The notes beneath the pieces were generated by a model that made no database searches, was not told the DNA's origin, and worked only from the letters and a program-made list of their open reading frames with translations. A stretch of DNA of 64,000 nucleotides from Clostridium sp. D53t1_180928_C8 (GTDB taxonomy: Bacteria > Bacillota > Clostridia > Clostridiales > Clostridiaceae), in the NCBI RefSeq assembly GCF_015667795.1, contig NZ_JADPEL010000001.1, forward strand, positions 140,574-204,573. Reading direction: 5' to 3'. This document shows, one piece after another, positions 17,204 to 25,398 of the stretch. The translations under genes were made by a program, and so were the position numbers. Numbering within the stretch: position 1 is the first letter of the stretch; the number at the start of each line of letters is the position of its first letter.

Positions 17204-17479
17204 ATGAATGAAAAGTATATTACAATAAGTAATAAAATTTTATATTATTTAGTTGCGCCAAGTTTATTATTATATTTCATATTAATAGATATGGGAATTA
17301 TTCAATGTACAATTACAGGATTAGCAATGTTTTCAATAGCAATAATATGTGGGGTAGCTGTTAATGTGCTATATAAAAAGAAAAATGAAGCTTATAGATT
17401 TGAAGTAAATGCATCTTATGGGAAGGTTATGATGATATTAGTATTTTTTGAGTTAGCATTTAACATGGTGAAGTTCTAA
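17204..17479 (+). CDS. Small three-TM membrane protein, function unknown
   Basis: The 91-aa protein has three hydrophobic segments (about residues 12-30, 34-55 and 71-88) with short charged links (YKKKNEAYRFEVN). I do not recognise a family. The ATG follows AAGGAGGTATATGT. It precedes a sugar ABC transporter operon by about 100 bp with a cre-like site in between, so it may or may not share that transcript. Confidence 0.65.
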   Translation: MNEKYITISNKILYYLVAPSLLLYFILIDMGIIQCTITGLAMFSIAIICGVAVNVLYKKKNEAYRFEVNASYGKVMMILVFFELAFNMVKF

Positions 17480-17508
17480 ATAGGAAGTGGATATATAACT
17501 ACATCTTT

Positions 17509-17523
17509 TTGAAAACGTTTAAA
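17509..17523 (+). promoter_or_regulatory. cre-like catabolite control site
   Basis: TTGAAAACGTTTAAA matches the Gram-positive cre consensus WTGAAARCGYTTTCW at 13 of 15 positions. It lies about 55 bp upstream of the sugar-binding lipoprotein gene, where CcpA control of a sugar transporter is expected. Confidence 0.55.
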
Positions 17524-17577
17524 ATGGTGGTTATAATATAAATTTTTAAACTATGGTATTTATTGGGAGGAGATTTT

Positions 17578-18723
17578 ATGAAGAAAAAATTTATGGCAAT
17601 GTTATTATCTATGAGTTTATTAGGAACATTAGGAGGTTGTGGTATTACAACTGATATCAATGAAGCAACTGGTGGTGGAAAATCAGAAAGTGTTGAAACT
17701 GGGACAGAGGTTACAGGCAATATAGTTGATGGAAAAACAATAGGTATATTAATGCCTACAAAATCATCAGAACGTTGGATTAATGATGGCAACGATATGG
17801 TAGAAGAACTTAAAAAATTAGGATATAAAACAGATTTACAATATGCTGAAGACGTAGTAGAAACTCAAGTTTCACAAGCGGAAAATTTAATAACAAAGGG
17901 TGTTGATTGTTTAGTAATAGCTAATATAGATGGAGAAGCTTTAACTGATGTTTGTCAAAAGGCTCATGATGCAGGAATTCCTGTTGTTGCATATGACAGA
18001 TTAATTAAGAATACAGAATATGTTGATTATTATATATCTTTTGATAATACATTAGTTGGTGTCCAAATAGGAGAATATATTGAGGAAGCTTTAGACCTAA
18101 AAAATGCTAATGGAAAATCATATAATATAGAATTATTTGCAGGATCTCCTGATGATAATAATGCACATATGTTATACGATGGTGCAATGAGTGTATTACA
18201 ACAATATATTGATAATGGAAGTTTAGTTGTAGTTTCAGGACAAACCACTTTTGATACAGTATGTACATTAAGATGGGATGGTGCCTTAGCTCAATCAAGA
18301 ATGGAAAATATATTAACTGCAAATTATTCAGCGGGTAAAAAGGTAGATGCAGTATTTTCATCATATGATGGGTTAAGTCGTGGAATAGTAGAAGCTTTAA
18401 GAAGTGTTGGGTATGGCACAGCAGATCTTCCATGGCCAGTAATAACTGGGCAAGATGCTGAAACAGCAACTATTAAATCCATTATTTTAGGAGAACAAAC
18501 TCAAACAATATTTAAAGATACTAGGGAGTTAGCAAGTAGAGCAGTGAAAACAGTTGATGCAATTCTTAAGGGTGAAGAAGTAGAGGTAAATGATACAGAA
18601 ACTTATGATAATGGCATAAAGGTTGTCCCTTCATATCTTTGTACTCCAATTTCTGTAGATATAAATAATTATAAAAAAGTTTTAATTGATTCAGGATATA
18701 TAGAAGAATCAGAACTTAGGTAG
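17578..18723 (+). CDS. Multiple-monosaccharide ABC transporter substrate-binding lipoprotein (ChvE-like)
   Basis: The 381-aa protein has a lipoprotein signal with lipobox LGGC (Cys near residue 21), then a periplasmic-binding-protein type I fold. Features are GKTIGILMPTKSSERWINDG, GVDCLVIANIDGEAL, HDAGIPVVAYDRL and VFSSYDGLSRGIVEAL. This matches ChvE/xylose-binding-type sugar receptors. An in-frame TTG at 17563 would lie inside GGGAGGAG; the ATG at 17578 uses that sequence as ribosome binding site. A short perfect hairpin follows the stop and separates it from the ATPase gene, as is common where the binding protein is made in excess. The sugar is unknown. Confidence 0.9.
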   Translation: MKKKFMAMLLSMSLLGTLGGCGITTDINEATGGGKSESVETGTEVTGNIVDGKTIGILMPTKSSERWINDGNDMVEELKKLGYKTDLQYAEDVVETQVSQAENLITKGVDCLVIANIDGEALTDVCQKAHDAGIPVVAYDRLIKNTEYVDYYISFDNTLVGVQIGEYIEEALDLKNANGKSYNIELFAGSPDDNNAHMLYDGAMSVLQQYIDNGSLVVVSGQTTFDTVCTLRWDGALAQSRMENILTANYSAGKKVDAVFSSYDGLSRGIVEALRSVGYGTADLPWPVITGQDAETATIKSIILGEQTQTIFKDTRELASRAVKTVDAILKGEEVEVNDTETYDNGIKVVPSYLCTPISVDINNYKKVLIDSGYIEESELR

Positions 18724-18744
18724 TATTGAGAAAGGTAATTATCA

Positions 18745-18764
18745 GGAGAATTTTAAAATTCTCC
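18745..18764 (+). repeat. 20-bp perfect palindrome between binding protein and ATPase genes
   Basis: GGAGAATTTTAAAATTCTCC forms a hairpin just after the binding-protein stop without a T run. It probably stabilises the upstream mRNA 3' end or lowers expression of the downstream genes. Confidence 0.6.
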
Positions 18765-18793
18765 AGACAATTAAAAAGGGAGGTTGAAATCAC

Positions 18794-20332
18794 ATGGTCA
18801 GTGGTAAAAATGATATTATACTTGAAATGAAAAATATAACTAAAACTTTCCCAGGAGTTAAAGCATTAGATAATGTAAATTTAAAGGTTAAAAAAGGTGA
18901 AATTCATTCTCTTTGTGGTGAAAATGGTGCAGGAAAATCCACACTAATGAAAGTTTTAAGTGGTATTTATCCATATGGAGATTATGAAGGTGAAATACTT
19001 TATAATGATAAAACTTGCAAATACAAAGGGGTAAAAGATAGTGAACATGATGGAATAGTTATAATCCATCAAGAATTAGCATTAAGCCCTTATTTAAGTA
19101 TAGGGGAAAATATTTTCATTGGAAATGAACTTGCAAAGTATGGTGTAATAGATTGGCATGAAGTTAGAACTAAAACAAAAGAATTGCTTGCAAAGGTAGG
19201 ATTAGATGAGGATCCTGACACGATTGTTAATACACTTGGAGTTGGAAAACAACAATTAATTGAAATAGCAAAAGCATTATCAAAGGATGTAAAATTATTG
19301 ATTTTAGATGAACCGACAGCTTCATTAAATGAAGATGATAGTGAAAATTTATTAAATTTAATGTTAGAACTAAAATCACATGGTATAACATCAATTTTGA
19401 TATCACATAAGTTAAATGAAGTATCAAAGGTATGTGACTCTATTACTGTTTTACGTGATGGATCTACAATTGAAACTTTAGATGCAACTGGTGGAAAGAT
19501 ATCAGAGGATAGAATAGTAAAGGGAATGGTTGGACGAGAAATTACTGAACGTTACCCAAAGAGAGTATCTAAAATCGGAGATGTATTATTTGAGGTTAAT
19601 AATTGGAATGTTTATCATCCGGATTACTCTGATAGAAAGATGGTGAATAATGTAAACATTAAAGTGAGAAAAGGTGAAGTTTTAGGAATTGCAGGGCTTA
19701 TGGGTGCAGGAAGAACTGAACTTGCAATGAGTATATTTGGAAGAAGTTATGGACAAAAAATATCAGGTTCTATTAAAAAGCAAGGGAAAGAAATTCATAT
19801 AAAAAGTGTCCAAGATGCAATTGATAATGGAATAGCATATGTTACTGAAGATAGAAAAGAAGCTGGATTAAATCTTATTGATGATATAAGGCATAATATT
19901 TCTATTTCATCATTAGATAAAATATCTAAATATGGAGTAATTAACGATCAAGTAGAAATATTAGCAGCTGAAGATTTTAGAAAGTCTATGAAAATTAAAA
20001 CACCAAGTATAACTCAACTAACAGGAAATCTAAGTGGAGGTAATCAGCAAAAGGTAGTACTTTCTAGGTGGGTTTATGCAGAACCAGATTTATTAATATT
20101 GGATGAACCAACAAGAGGTATAGACGTTGGCGCAAAGTATGAGATTTATACTATAATTAATGATCTTGTTAATCAAGGTAAATCTGTTATTGTAATTTCA
20201 TCAGAATTACCGGAAGTACTAGGATTAAGTGATAGAATTTATGTAATGAATGAAGGAAAAATTATAGGGGAGTTAGATGCAAAGGAAGCAAATCAAGAAG
20301 TAATAATGAGTATGATTGTAGCATCTAAATAG
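18794..20332 (+). CDS. mmsA: Sugar ABC transporter ATP-binding protein (MmsA/GguA type)
   Basis: The 512-aa protein is a tandem ATPase of the monosaccharide family. The first half has a canonical Walker A GENGAGKS, signature [15 protein letters not shown] and Walker [10 protein letters not shown]. The second half has the degenerate [10 protein letters not shown]-loop, signature [14 protein letters not shown] and [20 protein letters not shown] typical of RbsA/XylG/MmsA. The ATG is preceded by AAAGGGAGGTTGAAATCAC. The permease follows 12 bp downstream. Confidence 0.93.
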   Translation: MVSGKNDIILEMKNITKTFPGVKALDNVNLKVKKGEIHSLCGENGAGKSTLMKVLSGIYPYGDYEGEILYNDKTCKYKGVKDSEHDGIVIIHQELALSPYLSIGENIFIGNELAKYGVIDWHEVRTKTKELLAKVGLDEDPDTIVNTLGVGKQQLIEIAKALSKDVKLLILDEPTASLNEDDSENLLNLMLELKSHGITSILISHKLNEVSKVCDSITVLRDGSTIETLDATGGKISEDRIVKGMVGREITERYPKRVSKIGDVLFEVNNWNVYHPDYSDRKMVNNVNIKVRKGEVLGIAGLMGAGRTELAMSIFGRSYGQKISGSIKKQGKEIHIKSVQDAIDNGIAYVTEDRKEAGLNLIDDIRHNISISSLDKISKYGVINDQVEILAAEDFRKSMKIKTPSITQLTGNLSGGNQQKVVLSRWVYAEPDLLILDEPTRGIDVGAKYEIYTIINDLVNQGKSVIVISSELPEVLGLSDRIYVMNEGKIIGELDAKEANQEVIMSMIVASK

Positions 20333-20344
20333 GAGGGAAATATA

Positions 20345-21565
20345 ATGAGTGAAGTAAAATTACCAGTTAATAAAAACTTGAATAATGGAAAAAATGGAAG
20401 TGGAATTTCAATAAGTAAAGTAATAAAAGAAAATGGTATGTTAATAGCATTAGTAGCAGTTGTAGTTATATTTCAAATTTTAACTAAAGGGATAATGTTA
20501 AAACCTCTTAATATAACAAATCTTATACAACAAAATGGATATATTCTTATTCTTGCTGTAGGTATGTTATTGGTAGTTATAATAGGAACAGTAGACCTTG
20601 CAGTAGGTTCTGTAAGTGCATTTATTGGAGCTGTTGCAGGGGTAGCTATGGTTAATAAGGGGTTACACCCAGTACTTGCTATTATTATTGCTTTAGCAAT
20701 TGGTATGCTTGTTGGAGCTATACAAGGATATTGGATAGCATATAAGGAAATCCCAGGCTTTGTTGTTACATTAGCAGGTCAATTAGTTTTTAGAGGATTA
20801 ACAATGATACTTTTAAATGGTACAACAATTGCACCATTCCCAACATCATTTGCAAATTTAGGATCAGGATTTATTCCTCCACTTTTCTATTTCATGGTTG
20901 GTGATGGATATTTAGTAGGTTCATCAGTATTAGTAGGAATCGCATTATCATTAGCTTTCATTTGGGCAGATATTAATAAGAGAAAGAAACTTAAAAAATA
21001 TAATTTTAATGTTGAGTCAAAAAATATGCTTTTAATGAAAGTAATAGTTAAAGTTGTTGTTATAAATGTTGCAACTCTTGTTTTAGCATCATATAAAGGA
21101 ATTCCTAATATATTAGTAATTTCAGGAGTGATAATAGCTATATATACATTTATAACTAATAAAACTGTATTTGGTAGACAAGTATATGCTGTTGGAGGAA
21201 ATAAAAAGGCTGCTGCATTATCAGGTGTAAAGGTTGCCAAAGTTCAATTCTTAGTATTCTTAAATATGGGATTAATGGCAGCTGTAGCTGGTTTAGCTTA
21301 TGCAGCTCGTGTTAATTCAGCACAACCAAAGGCAGGTGTTAACTTTGAACTTGATGCCTTAGCAGCTTGCTATATAGGTGGAGCATCAACAAGTGGTGGT
21401 GTAGGTAGAGTTATGGGAGCTGTTGTAGGTGGACTTGTAATGGGAGTACTTAATAATGGTATGTCGTTACTAGGTGTTGATAGTAACTGGCAATATGTAA
21501 TTAAAGGTTTAGTATTATTATTTGCAGTTGTATTTGACTTATATTCTAAGAAGAAAAAGGCATAA
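20345..21565 (+). CDS. mmsB: Sugar ABC transporter permease (MmsB/GguB type)
   Basis: This 406-aa membrane protein has 10 or more TM helices and BPD_transp_2 features: GTVDLAVGSVSAFIGAVAGV, the EIPGFVVTLAGQLVFRGL loop, the EAA-like GGNKKAAALSGVKV and ACYIGGASTSGGVGRVMGAVVGG. An insertion of about 60 residues (near 215-270) is typical of XylH/GguB-sized permeases versus RbsC. It completes a binding protein-ATPase-permease operon that ends in a terminator. Confidence 0.93.
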   Translation: MSEVKLPVNKNLNNGKNGSGISISKVIKENGMLIALVAVVVIFQILTKGIMLKPLNITNLIQQNGYILILAVGMLLVVIIGTVDLAVGSVSAFIGAVAGVAMVNKGLHPVLAIIIALAIGMLVGAIQGYWIAYKEIPGFVVTLAGQLVFRGLTMILLNGTTIAPFPTSFANLGSGFIPPLFYFMVGDGYLVGSSVLVGIALSLAFIWADINKRKKLKKYNFNVESKNMLLMKVIVKVVVINVATLVLASYKGIPNILVISGVIIAIYTFITNKTVFGRQVYAVGGNKKAAALSGVKVAKVQFLVFLNMGLMAAVAGLAYAARVNSAQPKAGVNFELDALAACYIGGASTSGGVGRVMGAVVGGLVMGVLNNGMSLLGVDSNWQYVIKGLVLLFAVVFDLYSKKKKA

Positions 21566-21572
21566 TAATTTG

Positions 21573-21613
21573 AAAGAGTTGTATCAAAATGTCAATGATA
21601 CAACTCTTTTTTA
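21573..21613 (+). terminator. Terminator of the sugar ABC operon
   Basis: AAAGAGTTGTATCA (21573-21586) pairs perfectly with TGATACAACTCTTT (21596-21609), followed by TTTT. It can also face the convergent MATE gene. Confidence 0.88.
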
Positions 21614-21629
21614 TAGTTAATTTATTATA

Positions 21630-22991
21630 TTATGCAACTTGAGCTTGATGAAGTTTATTTAATGATTTAAATTCCCTAAATATTAGAACTAATGTTATAA
21701 CAACTGATAAGAAATCAGCACAAGCACCTGCAGCCCAAACACCATCTAATCCAATAAATAACGGTAATATTAAAGTAAATGGAATTAATAAGATAACTTG
21801 TCTAAGTAAACTAACAAACATAGACATTTTAGCCTTACCAACAGATTGGAAGTAACTAGTTGCAACAATATTAACTCCAACTATAGGCATCATTAATAAA
21901 TAAATTCTAACTCCTTTTACAGCAACAGCAGTAAGTTCAGGGTCATTATTAAATAAGCTAATTGCAAATTGAGGAAAGGCTTGTATTAAAATTCCACCCA
22001 ATATACAAATAACAGTTGCTGCAATAGTTGCAATTATAAATGTTCTTTTTGATCTATCATATTTTTTTGCTCCATAATTAAATCCTATGATTGGTTGACA
22101 TCCTTGATTAATGCCAAAGATAGGCATCATAAATACCATGTTAATTGATCCAATTATAGTCATTGCACCGATAGATAAATCATTACCATAAGCTTTTAAA
22201 GAATTATTAGCAACAACTTGTACTAAACTATTAGCAATTTGAGTTGCAAAAGGTGCTATACCAATTGCAAAAGTCATTAATACTAAATTCTTTTTTAGCT
22301 TCATATTTTCGATTTTTAATTTTAAGTTAGATTTTCCCTTAGTATAGTAATAAAGAATTATAAAGAATGTAAGTGCTTGAGAAATAACAGTAGCAAAAGC
22401 AGCACCTTTAATTCCCATATTTAATATAAAAACAAATACATAGTCTAATACAACATTAGTTAAACAACCAACAATCATAGTAAATGAAGCCATTTTAGGA
22501 CTTCCATCAGCTCTCACGGTGCTGTTTAGAGCAAATGAAAGAATATTAAATGTACATCCAAATAATATTATAGTAATATATTGCTTTGCATAAATTAAGG
22601 TATTAGAGCTTGCACCAAATAAATTAAGAATTGGATTTATGAAAATAAGTCCAATAACAGTGAGTGATATACCTACGATTAAGCTTAAAGTAATAGCACT
22701 ACCTATTAATCTTTCAGCATCATCTCTTTTACCTCTGCCAAGATTTAAAGATATATTAGCTGTTGAACCAATCCCTATAAGCATACCAAATGCTAGTAAA
22801 ATAGACATAATTGGCATAGTAATTCCAACGCCTGTTAAAGCTAAAGATCCAACTTCTGGGATACGCCCTATAAACATTCTATCTACAATATTATATAAAG
22901 CATTAACCAGCATTCCTATTATTGCAGGAATAGAGTATTTTAATAATAATTTTCCAATAGATTCTTCACCTAAGTGATTTTGATGTCCCAT
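21630..22991 (-). CDS. MATE-family efflux transporter
   Basis: The 453-aa protein has 12 TM helices in two MatE repeats. Features are the N-terminal YSIPAIIGMLVNALYNIVDR, FIGRIPEVGSLALTGVGI and the mid-protein FGINQGCQPIIGFNYGAKKY. These mark the Na+/H+-coupled multidrug antiporter family of the DinF/NorM-like clostridial branch. It is 15 bp downstream of a MarR gene on the same strand, which suggests MarR-controlled drug or metabolite efflux. Confidence 0.93.
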   Translation of the reverse strand: MGHQNHLGEESIGKLLLKYSIPAIIGMLVNALYNIVDRMFIGRIPEVGSLALTGVGITMPIMSILLAFGMLIGIGSTANISLNLGRGKRDDAERLIGSAITLSLIVGISLTVIGLIFINPILNLFGASSNTLIYAKQYITIILFGCTFNILSFALNSTVRADGSPKMASFTMIVGCLTNVVLDYVFVFILNMGIKGAAFATVISQALTFFIILYYYTKGKSNLKLKIENMKLKKNLVLMTFAIGIAPFATQIANSLVQVVANNSLKAYGNDLSIGAMTIIGSINMVFMMPIFGINQGCQPIIGFNYGAKKYDRSKRTFIIATIAATVICILGGILIQAFPQFAISLFNNDPELTAVAVKGVRIYLLMMPIVGVNIVATSYFQSVGKAKMSMFVSLLRQVILLIPFTLILPLFIGLDGVWAAGACADFLSVVITLVLIFREFKSLNKLHQAQVA

Positions 22992-23006
22992 ATTTTATCC
23001 TCCAAA

Positions 23007-23432
23007 TTATTTAATTACGTTATTAGAAAGTTTATTAAGTATTTCTAAACCAGATTTGATTTCATCTTCAGTCAAATTATTAGTAAGAGATTTTTCCCAA
23101 TTAGTTAAAACTGAAAAGAAATCATCCTTTATGTTTAAGGCCTTTTCGGTTAAGAAAATTCTATTAACTCTTTTATCATTAGTGTCCTTGATTCTAATTA
23201 TAAAATTTAATTCCTCTAATTTTTTTATAGCTTTAGCTGTGGTACCTTTATCAATATTGACTAACTCAGAAAGTTTTTCTTGACTAATGCCATCATTTTT
23301 ATATAAATGAATTAAGAACATATACTGTCCACAGCCAAAACCATATTTATTAAATTCTTTGCTAAAAAAAACATTAGCTTGTCTGTGAATAAGAGAAATA
23401 TACCTACCGAAATATTCATTATTACAATTCAT
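23007..23432 (-). CDS. MarR-family transcriptional regulator
   Basis: This 141-aa protein has a winged helix: GISQEKLSELVNIDKGTTAKAIKKL as the recognition region, then the LNFIIRIKDTNDKRVNRIFLT wing. It is first in the leftward operon with the MATE pump. The ATG is preceded by AGGAAAGGATTTATTAAT (minus strand). A pair of 14-bp dyads sits over its promoter, which suggests autorepression relieved by a pump substrate. Confidence 0.92.
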   Translation of the reverse strand: MNCNNEYFGRYISLIHRQANVFFSKEFNKYGFGCGQYMFLIHLYKNDGISQEKLSELVNIDKGTTAKAIKKLEELNFIIRIKDTNDKRVNRIFLTEKALNIKDDFFSVLTNWEKSLTNNLTEDEIKSGLEILNKLSNNVIK

Positions 23433-23509
23433 ATTAATAAATCCTTTCCTAAATATAAGTAGTATTAATTTTTAAGTAGTTCATAGATATAATCTAAATT
23501 GACTAATAT

Positions 23510-23539
23510 ATTATAATGCTAAAATGGTTGCAAATGCAA
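23510..23539 (-). promoter_or_regulatory. Promoter of the MarR-MATE operon
   Basis: On the minus strand TTGCAT (complement of 23534-23539) and TATAAT (complement of 23510-23515) are 18 bp apart. The -35 hexamer lies inside the MarR-type dyad. Confidence 0.55.
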
Positions 23540-23560
23540 CTAAAAAGTTGGCGATGCAAC
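23527..23560. promoter_or_regulatory. Tandem MarR-type operator
   Basis: Two 14-bp dyads, the perfect GTTGCAAATGCAAC (23527-23540) and the imperfect GTTGGCGATGCAAC (23547-23560), start 20 bp apart. They lie on the same helical face and overlap the -35 of the MarR promoter. This is a strong candidate for autoregulation by the adjacent MarR protein. Confidence 0.65.
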
Positions 23561-23622
23561 TATTTTTTATAATAAATAAACTAATTATGATTAATATATA
23601 TAATATAGAATGATGGAGGTTT

Positions 23623-23666
23623 ATGAATGGTAATGAATGAAAATGAAAGTTTATGAATGAAAATGA
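23623..23666 (+). repeat. 14-bp direct repeats upstream of the fructose operon
   Basis: ATGAATGAAAATGA occurs exactly at 23633-23646 and 23653-23666, with a two-mismatch copy at 23623-23636. The copies follow a 10-bp register and end one base before the -35 of the fruR promoter. They may be a DeoR-type (FruR) operator. Confidence 0.5.
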
Positions 23667-23695
23667 TTGACTTCTTATAAAAATAAGAGTATTAT
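23667..23695 (+). promoter_or_regulatory. Promoter of the fruRKA operon
   Basis: TTGACT (23667-23672) and TATTAT (23690-23695) are 17 bp apart, ending about 21 bp before the fruR ATG. The spacer holds a small hairpin (TCTTAT / ATAAGA). Confidence 0.6.
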
Positions 23696-23716
23696 GAAAT
23701 CAAGGAAGTGGTGTAA

Positions 23717-24469
23717 ATGTTATCAGAAGAGAGACATAAACTGATTCTAGAAAAATTAGAAAAGGAATCAGTAGTTTATTTAAATGATTTAGTTAAATAT
23801 TTAAATACTTCAGAATCAACTATTAGAAGAGATTTAACTGCACTAGATAAAGCAGGTTTATTAAATAAGGTTCATGGAGGAGCTACGTCATTAAATAGTG
23901 TAAATATAAATACAACTGATGATATTGTTGAGAATAGACAAACTTTGAATATAGATGAAAAATCTAAAATTGCAGAATATGCAGCAGCTTTAATAGAGGA
24001 TAATGATTTTGTTTATATAGATGCAGGTACTACTACAGAGCTTATGATTAATTTTATTAATAATACAAAAGCAATTTTTGTGACTAATGGAATTGTTCAT
24101 GCAAGAAAACTAATTAAAAAGAAATGTACGACTTATATTTTAGGTGGGGAATTAAAGCTTGCAACCGAAGCAATAGTAGGTGCTGAAACTGTAAATAGTT
24201 TAAGAAAATACAATTTTACAAAAGGATTTTTTGGAGCAAATGGAGTAGATGTTGAGAGAGGTTTTACTACACCTGATGTTAAAGAAGCTATGGTAAAGGA
24301 AGAAGCATTACAGAGGTGTAGAAAAAGATTTGTTTTATGCGATAAATCAAAATTTGGTGAAATTAGTTCAATAACTTTTGCAAATATTGAAGAAGCTAAA
24401 ATAATAACAACCAATTTAGAGAATAATAAATATAGGCATGAAACAGAAATTTTGGAGGTAGAAGTTTAA
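23717..24469 (+). CDS. fruR: DeoR-family repressor of the fructose operon
   Basis: The 250-aa protein has the DeoR HTH (MLSEERHKLILEKLEKESVV, then STIRRDLTALDKAGLLNKVHGG) and the DeoR sensor domain (YIDAGTTTELMINF, ANGVDVERGFTTPDVKEA, DKSKFGEISSITFA). It precedes fruK with a one-base TAATG overlap and fruA after that, the common Firmicute fruRKA order. Fructose 1-phosphate is the expected effector from family knowledge. Confidence 0.92.
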   Translation: MLSEERHKLILEKLEKESVVYLNDLVKYLNTSESTIRRDLTALDKAGLLNKVHGGATSLNSVNINTTDDIVENRQTLNIDEKSKIAEYAAALIEDNDFVYIDAGTTTELMINFINNTKAIFVTNGIVHARKLIKKKCTTYILGGELKLATEAIVGAETVNSLRKYNFTKGFFGANGVDVERGFTTPDVKEAMVKEEALQRCRKRFVLCDKSKFGEISSITFANIEEAKIITTNLENNKYRHETEILEVEV

Positions 24470-25374
24470 TGATATATACAATTACATTTAATCCAGCTTT
24501 AGATTATATTGTTAAGATGGACGAATTTAATTTAGGGCATGTAAATAGAAGTAATAATGAATTTGTTTATGCTGGCGGAAAAGGAATTAATGTATCAATC
24601 GTATTAAATAATCTAGAAGTAAAAAGTAAAGCGTTAGGATTTATAGCTGGTTTTACGGGAGATGAAATAGAAAGAAGAGTTAGAGAATTTGGATGCGATA
24701 CAGACTTTATAAAGCTAAGTAGTGGAATGTCTAGAATAAATGTAAAAATAAAGGCTGATGTAGAAAGCGAAATAAATGGTGGTGGACCTGATATTTCATC
24801 AGAAGCATTAAATAATCTTTATAATCAGTTAGATAAATTAACTGAAGGAGATATATTAGTTTTAGCTGGAAGTGTTCCAAAAACAATGCCAACAGATGTT
24901 TATGAAAGAATAATGGAAAGACTTCAAGAAAAAAATGTTAAGTTTATAGTTGATACAACTGGTGAATCATTGCTTAAGGTATTAAAATATAATCCATTTT
25001 TAATAAAGCCAAATCATCATGAACTTGGAGAGCTATTTGGAGTAAAACTTAATAACAAGGAAGAAGTTATAGATTATGCTAAAAAGCTTAAAGAAATGGG
25101 AGCTCAAAATGTAATTATATCTATGGCCGGAGATGGAGCAGTATTAATAGACTCTAATGGAGATGTTATAACAAGTAATGTGCCTAAGGGGATAGTGAAA
25201 AATTCTGTTGGAGCAGGTGATTCAATGGTTGCTGGATTTATAGCAGGATATTTAAATTCAGAAAATGTTGAAGAGGGATTTAAGTTAGGAGTAGCAACAG
25301 GAAGTGCATCTGCATTTTCAGAGGGATTAGCTACAAAAGATTATGTTTATAAATTATTAGAACAAGTAAAATAG
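24469..25374 (+). CDS. fruK: 1-phosphofructokinase
   Basis: This 301-aa PfkB-family kinase has MIYTITFNPALDYIV, GGKGINVSIVLNNL and the C-terminal signature VKNSVGAGDSMVAGFIAGYL with the catalytic Asp. It converts fructose 1-phosphate to fructose 1,6-bisphosphate. Its position between fruR and the fructose PTS supports 1-phosphofructokinase rather than tagatose 6-phosphate kinase. Confidence 0.94.
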   Translation: MIYTITFNPALDYIVKMDEFNLGHVNRSNNEFVYAGGKGINVSIVLNNLEVKSKALGFIAGFTGDEIERRVREFGCDTDFIKLSSGMSRINVKIKADVESEINGGGPDISSEALNNLYNQLDKLTEGDILVLAGSVPKTMPTDVYERIMERLQEKNVKFIVDTTGESLLKVLKYNPFLIKPNHHELGELFGVKLNNKEEVIDYAKKLKEMGAQNVIISMAGDGAVLIDSNGDVITSNVPKGIVKNSVGAGDSMVAGFIAGYLNSENVEEGFKLGVATGSASAFSEGLATKDYVYKLLEQVK

Positions 25375-25398
25375 AAGGTTTTTAAGGAGGAAATAAAA

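Noticed and set aside
23629-23658. Short leader peptide ORF (ATG GTA ATG AAT ...) before fruR
   Set aside because: It lies upstream of the best promoter (23667-23695) and is explained by the ATGAATGA repeats.
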